Source: CAZPHU01 sp964586285 (GTDB lineage: Bacteria; Fibrobacterota; Chitinivibrionia; Chitinivibrionales; CAYFVL01). Taken from it: a DNA stretch of 20,616 nucleotides. The notes beneath the pieces are model-generated. The model did no database searches and was not told the DNA's origin. It was given only the letters and a program-made list of their open reading frames with translations. Of the stretch, positions 15,732 to 20,616 are shown in pieces; the first letter of the stretch is position 1; every line of letters begins with the position of its first letter. A program made the position numbers and the translations under genes. Location of the stretch: the NCBI GenBank assembly GCA_964586285.1, contig CAZPHU010000069.1, forward strand, positions 1-20,616, given 5' to 3'.

Positions 15732-17283
15732 ACTGCCCCCTAAGGCCTTTACCTTCAAACGCTTCACGGCTTTCCTGCACCGGCAAGAGTATGAATTTGT
15801 AACTGTGTTTGGTTGGTTTGTTCTGTTCCTTCTGGTTTTTTACAGCGGCCATTTCTATTCATCCGATACAGTCACGAAAGTCAATTCCGCGACAAACCTT
15901 CTTTGCTCAGGAAGTTTTGCCATAGATATGGGATCCGGAGCATGGGGAGTGACCGGAGCAAACGGAGGAGTTTACCCCCATTTCAGTATCGGCTCCATTC
16001 TGATGATGATTCCCGCCGCGGCGATTCAGCTTCTGCTGTCAAAAATTGCTCCCATGCCCGCAGAGCTTTTGGGAGCTTTGGTTACCGGACAAAACCTGAT
16101 AATCACCGCAGTCATCGGAACATTACTGTTTGTCATCTTCCGACACTACAGCCTCTCATTCAAAAAAAGTTTTCTCTGTGCGGCGGCCATAGTGGTAACC
16201 GGACAACTTCTCCCGTACAGCTCGGTGGGCTGGAGTGAACCGGCGGCACTGATGTGGAGCGTGGCGGCATTTACCATGCTTGCCGTAAATAAATGTGATA
16301 CAAAGGGATGGATTCTCTGGGGAATCCTGGCGGGAGCTGCTTCGCTGATTCGAATCGAATACAGCATCTTCTTTGCCGTGTTCTGGATAATTTCGGTAGC
16401 GGAAAATAAGAGAGTGTCCGCCCGCCACATCGGCGCTTCGGCTCTATATGCTCTTCTGCAGTCGGGACATCTGTTTTTCAACATGTATCGATTCGGCACA
16501 TCAGCGGATTTCGGCTATATCGGAAACGAAAGCAGACAACTCTCCGCTCTTGATGCCGCAGGCTCTCTGGCCGATAAGGCCCATACTTTTTTCTCCGATC
16601 CGGACACAATGCGCCATGCATACTGGTTTTTTCTATCTTTCGGCAAAGTTCACTGGTTCTGGGTTTCTCCCCTGCTGATTCTTGCTCCACTTGTACCGGT
16701 ATTCAGAAGATATGTCCCCCAACATATCATGCGACTCTTCATCAGCGCGGCAATTGTAAGTCCCCTATATGTTTACTTTATCAATACCGCGAGTTGGTGC
16801 TGTACATCCTGGTGCTGGGGGTATCGATACTATACGGTCATTTTCCCCTTTCTTCTTTTACCGACGGCATTTTTCGTGTTCAAAAAGATGTGGCTGCGAA
16901 TCTGTGCTTTGACTGCGGCGACGACCGGATTTTTCATTTCAGCCGTCGTATCGATGACAAATTACCATCTTGCTCTGGAAAACCTGATTTTGCGCTTCGG
17001 ATACGATGATGTTATGTGGGGACGTACGGCCCGGTTTGGTCAAGCGCCCTTCTGGGAACACCTGAGACTCTTTTGCACTCAGATTGGTGCGACAGTCATT
17101 CTACCATGGTCAAACCGGGAGCTAAGCTGGTCCGTTCTGCGCGAAAAGGCTCTGGATATCTGGCCGGTCGGTTTGTCCGCGATGGGAGTGGCGCCCGCGA
17201 TCGCTATGGGGGCATGGTGTGCCCTGATTATCCTGCTGACAGCTTATACCCGTTTTTTACTGTCGTTAAGCCGCCGACAATAA
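15700..17283 (+). CDS. Second multi-spanning GT-C-like membrane protein
   Basis: A 527-residue polytopic protein. The ATG at 15700 overlaps the preceding gene by 32 bases; an in-frame TTG at 15691 is possible but offers no better signal. The first helix (~35-50) leads to a loop FYSSDTVTKV with D56, the likely counterpart of the GT-C acidic residue. Then GGVYPHFSIGSILMMIPAAA resembles the Pro-rich second loop of family 39-like transferases. A Trp/Cys-rich segment, SWCCTSWCWGYRYYTVIFPF, occupies the place where such enzymes often have WG.RY/LLP. The role is likely another lipid-linked sugar transfer working with the neighbouring genes. Sequence similarity to the first GT-C protein is limited to general layout, so the two probably act at different steps. 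Confidence 0.65.
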   Translation: MDLLSSDSTTKLPPKAFTFKRFTAFLHRQEYEFVTVFGWFVLFLLVFYSGHFYSSDTVTKVNSATNLLCSGSFAIDMGSGAWGVTGANGGVYPHFSIGSILMMIPAAAIQLLLSKIAPMPAELLGALVTGQNLIITAVIGTLLFVIFRHYSLSFKKSFLCAAAIVVTGQLLPYSSVGWSEPAALMWSVAAFTMLAVNKCDTKGWILWGILAGAASLIRIEYSIFFAVFWIISVAENKRVSARHIGASALYALLQSGHLFFNMYRFGTSADFGYIGNESRQLSALDAAGSLADKAHTFFSDPDTMRHAYWFFLSFGKVHWFWVSPLLILAPLVPVFRRYVPQHIMRLFISAAIVSPLYVYFINTASWCCTSWCWGYRYYTVIFPFLLLPTAFFVFKKMWLRICALTAATTGFFISAVVSMTNYHLALENLILRFGYDDVMWGRTARFGQAPFWEHLRLFCTQIGATVILPWSNRELSWSVLREKALDIWPVGLSAMGVAPAIAMGAWCALIILLTAYTRFLLSLSRRQ

Positions 17284-17335
17284 AAAAAATTTTCCAGAAA
17301 TTTTTACTGCCCAAACGATGTCGAATTGTGCAAAA

Positions 17336-17353
17336 TATGATAAGATTATCATA
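17336..17353. promoter_or_regulatory. 18-bp dyad TATGATAA-GA-TTATCATA before the family 2 glycosyltransferase
   Basis: A perfect 8-bp inverted repeat with a 2-base centre lies about 48 bases upstream of the ATG at 17401. It contains -10-like hexamers (TATGAT, TAAGAT) but no well-placed -35. It could be an operator over an internal promoter. An AT-rich stem (AAAAATTT/AAATTTTT, 17285-17305) just after the preceding stop could be a weak terminator. Confidence 0.35.
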
Positions 17354-17400
17354 GCGTAGCCCATTTCTTACCCAAACAATTGAGTTCTTGCGGAGAAGTC

Positions 17401-18102
17401 ATGCTTGTTAGTATCATTGTTCCAGTTTTCAACGAAGCCGCGACAGTCGAGCAAAGTATACGCGCGGTACATACGGCACCTCTTCCTGAAGGGGTGAAAG
17501 CCGAAATTATCGTGGTTGACGACGGATCAGGGGATGGAAGCGCCGGGCTTGTAGAGGATTTAGAGCTTGGCGGTGTGACTCTTATTCGTCACGAAAAAAA
17601 TCGAGGCAAGGGTGCCGCAATAAGAAGCGCCCTCAAAGAGGTCAAAGGCGAGATTGTTATCATTCAGGATGCCGATCTGGAATACGATCCGGTTGAATAT
17701 CCGAGTCTGCTCGAGCCTATTCTAAGCGGCAAAGCCGACGTGGTTTACGGATCCCGATTTATCACCGGAAACAGTCGGAGAGTGCATCTTTTTGGGCACT
17801 ATATCGGAAACATAACCCTGACTTTCCTTAGTAACTGCTTCTCAAATTACAACCTCTCGGACATGGAGACCTGCTACAAGGTGTTCAGAACGGATGTCGT
17901 AAGGAGACTCGATTTGCGCGAAAACGGTTTTGGTATCGAGGCCGAACTGACCCAGAAATTTGCCAGACTCAAAGCGCGCGTCTATGAGGTGGGCATCTCC
18001 TATAACGGCAGGGGTTTCGAAGCGGGGAAAAAGATCAAACCTATACGCGACGGCTTAGTCACTCTCATGTGCATCCTGCGTTACGGACTGGGGATGGCTT
18101 AG
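17401..18102 (+). CDS. Family 2 glycosyltransferase, dolichyl/polyprenyl-phosphate mannose synthase-like
   Basis: A 233-residue cytosolic or membrane-associated enzyme predicted to move a sugar from a nucleotide donor onto polyprenyl phosphate. The GT-A fold is clear: VSIIVPVFNEAATVEQSI at the start, VVDDGSGDGS with D40/D41, the metal-binding D90-A-D92 (IIQDADLEYDP) and VYGSRF. DMETCYKVFR and GFGIEAELTQKF near the C-terminus are typical of the DPM1/GtrB group. There is no C-terminal membrane domain, as in soluble DPM1-like forms. ATG 17401 has GGAG 5 bases upstream; the in-frame TTG 17380 is less likely. Its product is the kind of donor the two upstream GT-C proteins would use, so the genes plausibly form one pathway. 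Its stop overlaps that of the opposite-strand DUF1848 gene. Confidence 0.88.
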   Translation: MLVSIIVPVFNEAATVEQSIRAVHTAPLPEGVKAEIIVVDDGSGDGSAGLVEDLELGGVTLIRHEKNRGKGAAIRSALKEVKGEIVIIQDADLEYDPVEYPSLLEPILSGKADVVYGSRFITGNSRRVHLFGHYIGNITLTFLSNCFSNYNLSDMETCYKVFRTDVVRRLDLRENGFGIEAELTQKFARLKARVYEVGISYNGRGFEAGKKIKPIRDGLVTLMCILRYGLGMA

Positions 18103-18929
18103 AGGGCCGGGTTCGCATAGCAGTATATGCATCCGTGGGGACATGCCGGGGTGTAGGAGCCTATATCGCGACTCTCGAAGCAGCCGCAACCCTCGCGCGT
18201 GGGTTTAATGCGAAGCTGCTTATGCCTGCCGAAACGATCGGTTTGGCGCAAAACACTCTCATCCACACAGCAAGCCTTTTGTATTCCAGGTACGAGCGAA
18301 AGCACCTCCGGGTTACAGCAGTTGTACAAAACCACTCCCTGCCCAGAGGCCGCATCCTGCATCTCTTGTGCTGAGGCTCGCTTCTCTTCGTCGCTGAAAG
18401 GCCAAAACCTGACCGACCGTCTACTTAATTTCGAGTAGGTGGTGATAAAAGAAAAGTAACATCGCGTCACGCCGGCCGCCCTGACAACCGGCAGAATATC
18501 GAAAAAGGGTTTTATATTCATGACCTGCTTCCCCGAGGATGTTTCATATTTACACAGCGGGTCGTAACGCCAGCTTACACGCTCCGGCCCAACAAGCCGA
18601 CACAGAAGCTCCAGGGTCTCAAGTCTTTGCTTTAACGGGGGCACGTCAGGCTCGAGTAAGGGCATGTTGTTTATGGTGAAATGAAATACCGCGTTATTCT
18701 CTTCGAAGAAGCTTTGGAACAGAGGGTGACTGATAAACGGCCGAAAATCCTTGGACCAGAAAAGATAACCCATCACATGTTCCCGCATGAGCGAAACTGT
18801 ATACGAACGTCCGTACCCACCGTCATAGGTAATCCATCCCTGTTTCCAGGAGTCGAAAAACCGCCGGTAATGAAACCGTGGAAAATCATTGCGACGGGAA
18901 GCTGAAATGTATTGGAGTATAGGTTTCAC
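18099..18929 (-). CDS. DUF1848 family protein with C-terminal CX3CX2C cluster
   Basis: A 276-residue protein of the DUF1848 family, recognised by the opening ISASRRNDFP, the central GYLFWSKDFRPF and SWRYDPL segments, and the end signature EGCGCFESRDIGSY. The last residues contain C263-x3-C267-x2-C270 (CPHGCIYC), the spacing used by radical SAM enzymes to hold a 4Fe-4S cluster, with C248 and C250 just before. An Fe-S enzyme is therefore plausible, but the family's reaction is not established to my knowledge. The start is GTG at 18929 with GAGAG upstream; no better start fits the conserved N-terminus. It ends just after CYAN, so the C-terminus is short. It is 63 bases downstream of the alcohol dehydrogenase gene and may share its transcript. 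It converges on the glycosyltransferase gene. Confidence 0.85.
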   Translation of the reverse strand: MKPILQYISASRRNDFPRFHYRRFFDSWKQGWITYDGGYGRSYTVSLMREHVMGYLFWSKDFRPFISHPLFQSFFEENNAVFHFTINNMPLLEPDVPPLKQRLETLELLCRLVGPERVSWRYDPLCKYETSSGKQVMNIKPFFDILPVVRAAGVTRCYFSFITTYSKLSRRSVRFWPFSDEEKRASAQEMQDAASGQGVVLYNCCNPEVLSLVPGIQKACCVDESVLRQTDRFGRHKQLRIKPTREGCGCFESRDIGSYTPACPHGCIYCYANPAL

Positions 18930-18966
18930 GGTCTCTCTGTTACTCTGTTAATCGTGTCTCTATTCT

Positions 18967-19004
18967 CTCGATTTTATTCTTTAGACTCGACTTTATTCTT
19001 TAGA
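18967..19004. repeat. 19-bp tandem duplication covering the alcohol dehydrogenase stop
   Basis: CTCGATTTTATTCTTTAGA (18967-18985) is followed directly by CTCGACTTTATTCTTTAGA (18986-19004), with one difference in 19 bases. The TAA stop of the dehydrogenase (18993-18995) lies in the second copy. A recent slippage or unequal-crossover duplication is likely. Confidence 0.85.
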
Positions 19005-19985
19005 TACGCGCAGGACAATTGCCCCGTCTACAAGTCCACGACGAAGGGTATCCAGGGCATCGTTGGCCTGATCCAGCGGGAAGGTGTGCACGGTCGTATG
19101 AACAGGAATTTTGGGTGCGATCTCCAGAAATTCGTCACCGTCGCGGCGGGTCAGATTGGCCACCGAGCAGATGCTTCTTTCTTCCCACAGCTCTTTATAT
19201 GAAAAGGATGGAATATCGCTCATGTGGATACCTGCGCATACAACCCGGCCTCCCTTATCGACGCTGCGCAAAGCTTCAACCACAAGCGCTCCCAATGGAG
19301 CGAAGATGACGGCGGCATCGAGCTTGTCCGGCGGTCTTGATGTCGAATCCCCCGCCCAGAAAGCTCCAAGGGAGCGGGCAAAGGATTGTCCCCGGCTGTC
19401 TCCGGGGCGGGTGAAGGCATAAACGCGTCGTTTCTTGTAGAGGGCGACCTGTAAAAGGATGTGGGCCGCCGCACCGAAGCCGTAAAACCCGATTCGCTCG
19501 GCTTGCCCGGCCATTCGAAGTGCGCGGTAGCCGATAAGCCCCGCACAAAGAAGCGGAGCCGCCTGATCATCGGGATAGTCTTGGGGGAGAGCGAAACAGA
19601 ACTGTTCGTCGGCAACTGTATACTCGGCGAACCCCCCGTCTCGGGTATAGCCGGTAAACACGGCGTTTTCGCACAGGTTTTCCCTGCCGGTGATGCAAAA
19701 TCGACACACTCCGCAGGTCTTGCCAAGCCAGGGAACTCCGATGCGTTGTCCGCGGATGAATTTGGTGACCCGGGAGCCGATTTTTTCTATGGTGCCTACA
19801 ATCTGATGTCCGGGAACCAGTGGCAGCACCGCATTGGGCAGTTCCCCGTCAACAATATGAAGATCGGTTCGGCACACCCCGCAGGTGTGGACCCTGACCA
19901 GTACCTGAGTGTCGCCGGGAGTCGGAACAGGCATGTCGGTCATTTCAAGAGGTGAACAAGGCTTTCTGAGAAGTTGTGCTTTCAT
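18993..19985 (-). CDS. Zinc-dependent alcohol dehydrogenase (MDR superfamily)
   Basis: A 330-residue cytosolic oxidoreductase of the medium-chain dehydrogenase family, predicted to interconvert alcohols and aldehydes with NAD(H) or NADP(H). Catalytic zinc ligands C38 (CGVCRTD) and H60 (GHQ) are present, with a third Cys likely in APLLCAG. The structural zinc lobe is complete: C91, C94, C97 and C105 (CGVCRFC then ENLC). The nucleotide-binding turn GFYGFGAAAH has the Ala-for-Gly change common in this subgroup. Q61 follows the histidine where many alcohol dehydrogenases have Glu, also usual for this branch. The ATG start at 19985 fits the family N-terminus, though no clear ribosome site precedes it. 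It lies between an outer-membrane-type gene and DUF1848 on the same strand. The real substrate is unknown. Confidence 0.9.
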   Translation of the reverse strand: MKAQLLRKPCSPLEMTDMPVPTPGDTQVLVRVHTCGVCRTDLHIVDGELPNAVLPLVPGHQIVGTIEKIGSRVTKFIRGQRIGVPWLGKTCGVCRFCITGRENLCENAVFTGYTRDGGFAEYTVADEQFCFALPQDYPDDQAAPLLCAGLIGYRALRMAGQAERIGFYGFGAAAHILLQVALYKKRRVYAFTRPGDSRGQSFARSLGAFWAGDSTSRPPDKLDAAVIFAPLGALVVEALRSVDKGGRVVCAGIHMSDIPSFSYKELWEERSICSVANLTRRDGDEFLEIAPKIPVHTTVHTFPLDQANDALDTLRRGLVDGAIVLRVSKE

Positions 19986-19998
19986 GGTAAGATAGAGG

Positions 19999-20025
19999 GC
20001 GGTATCCGATCGAGTCGGATACCGC
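19999..20025 (-). terminator. 11-bp perfect hairpin between the outer-membrane-type and dehydrogenase genes
   Basis: GCGGTATCCGA and its exact complement flank a 5-base loop (20010-20014). It begins 37 bases after the stop of the upstream minus-strand gene and ends 14 bases before the dehydrogenase ATG. What follows on the minus strand is pyrimidine-rich (CCTCTATCTT) rather than a clean U-tract, so it may be a weak terminator, a processing or mRNA-stabilising hairpin, or a structure affecting dehydrogenase translation. Confidence 0.5.
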
Positions 20026-20061
20026 TGAAGAAATCAGATAATTTGTAAGGCAAAGCTGCAA

Positions 20062-20616
20062 TTAGAAACTAAAATCAGATCCTCCGCCCTGCTCTTCTTC
20101 TTCCTCCATTTCCTCCTCTTCCTGCGGCTGCTCGTAAGAGGGTTCGCTGGAGGGGTTGGGATCGTAGCCTGGCGTAGGTTCATAGATCGGATCCGGCGAA
20201 GAGCCGCCGAAATTGAGGGTGACAGTTCCCTCAAGTACTGGAGGTCCCGAAATCAATCCCCCCCAGCCGGTCAGGCTGCTCAAGATATCAAACTGGAACA
20301 ACCCTTTTTTTAGCCCGAGGCCTACAGTTGGTGTTACCGGTGAATAAATAGCCAAGCTGTCAAAGTCAGAAGTCGCATCTTCTTCGGCCACTTCAAATTC
20401 ACTTGATCTCTTACCGTTCGTTATGTTGAGAAAAACGCCCGCACGACCGACAAGCTGGTCGAAAATCCAGAATCCCTCTACAGGCTTCTCAACTCCGGCA
20501 GCCAGGCGATGACTAACAAGTTTATCGGTATCAATTCTATCAGTATCTTCATTTTCGATTCCAGAGTAATCAAGTTTTAAAGTGTATTCTCCAGCAAGAA
20601 GAAGATTGTTAAGTAC
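20062..20616 (-). CDS. C-terminal part of an outer-membrane-barrel-like protein with acidic tail (partial at window edge)
   Basis: The reading frame is open from the window's last base to the TAA at 20062-20064, giving 184 residues with no internal stop; the 5' end lies beyond the window. A GTG at 20391 is inside this frame and probably not the start. The visible part alternates short strands (LLLAGEYTLKLDYSG, LAAGVEKPVEGFWIF, GRAGVFLNIT, TVGLGLKKGLFQFDI) and closes with GTVTLNFGG, a typical end for an outer-membrane barrel. An unusual tail follows: Pro/Tyr/Ser-rich (PDPIYEPTPGYDPNPSS), then a stretch of Glu and a Gly-Gly-Gly turn ending SDFSF. The tail would be a charged extension outside the barrel fold. 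No family name can be given. Confidence 0.65.
   Translation of the reverse strand, partial: VLNNLLLAGEYTLKLDYSGIENEDTDRIDTDKLVSHRLAAGVEKPVEGFWIFDQLVGRAGVFLNITNGKRSSEFEVAEEDATSDFDSLAIYSPVTPTVGLGLKKGLFQFDILSSLTGWGGLISGPPVLEGTVTLNFGGSSPDPIYEPTPGYDPNPSSEPSYEQPQEEEEMEEEEEQGGGSDFSF

Overview
The window looks like a chromosomal fragment from a Gram-negative bacterium of or near the phylum Fibrobacterota. The main support is a secreted protein with a fibro-slime (PA14-like) domain, a family best known from Fibrobacter. It sits beside a second large secreted protein with the same kind of C-terminal half, ending in a FlgD-like/secretion-sorting fold. Outer-membrane-barrel-like proteins and a CHASE2 adenylate cyclase fit the same picture. 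The assignment is inferred from protein architecture only. A run of 100 Ns at 13521-13620 shows that this is scaffolded draft sequence, probably metagenomic.

Layout. (1) 1-1449, minus strand: a CDP-alcohol phosphatidyltransferase followed by a gluconokinase, separated by a degenerate heptanucleotide repeat; a 17-bp perfect palindrome lies beyond the gluconokinase. (2) 1450-4881: a divergent promoter region with a dyad, then a CHASE2-type class III adenylate cyclase and a 76-residue membrane protein in one likely operon. (3) 4882-5271: non-coding, with a long imperfect inverted repeat. (4) 5272-13500: three large exported proteins in a row. They are a fibro-slime protein, a VWA+LamG protein, and a barrel-like protein fused to TPRs with an acidic coiled-coil tail. 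The first two share a homologous C-terminal half of about 330-350 residues. (5) 13498-13706: a heptamer array interrupted by the assembly gap, then a strong intrinsic terminator. (6) 13729-18102: a glycosylation-type operon with its own candidate promoter: a 48-codon small ORF, two multi-spanning GT-C-like membrane proteins and a DPM-like family 2 glycosyltransferase. (7) 18099-20616, minus strand: the 3' end of an outer-membrane-type protein running off the window, an MDR-family zinc alcohol dehydrogenase and a DUF1848 protein.

How the genes may work together. Region 4 reads as a cell-surface module: two modular adhesin/matrix-type proteins with a common C-terminal delivery or anchoring unit, followed by an envelope protein that could be their partner. 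Region 6 could make a polyprenyl-phosphate sugar donor (the DPM-like enzyme) and use it in GT-C transferases to glycosylate an envelope acceptor. The cyclase could link envelope state to cAMP. All of these links are inferred from domain content and gene order.

The most notable observations are the paired secreted proteins with a shared C-terminal module, the barrel-TPR fusion, the gene-end heptamer repeats in coding-sense orientation, the overlapping 48-codon ORF, and several well-formed inverted repeats between genes.
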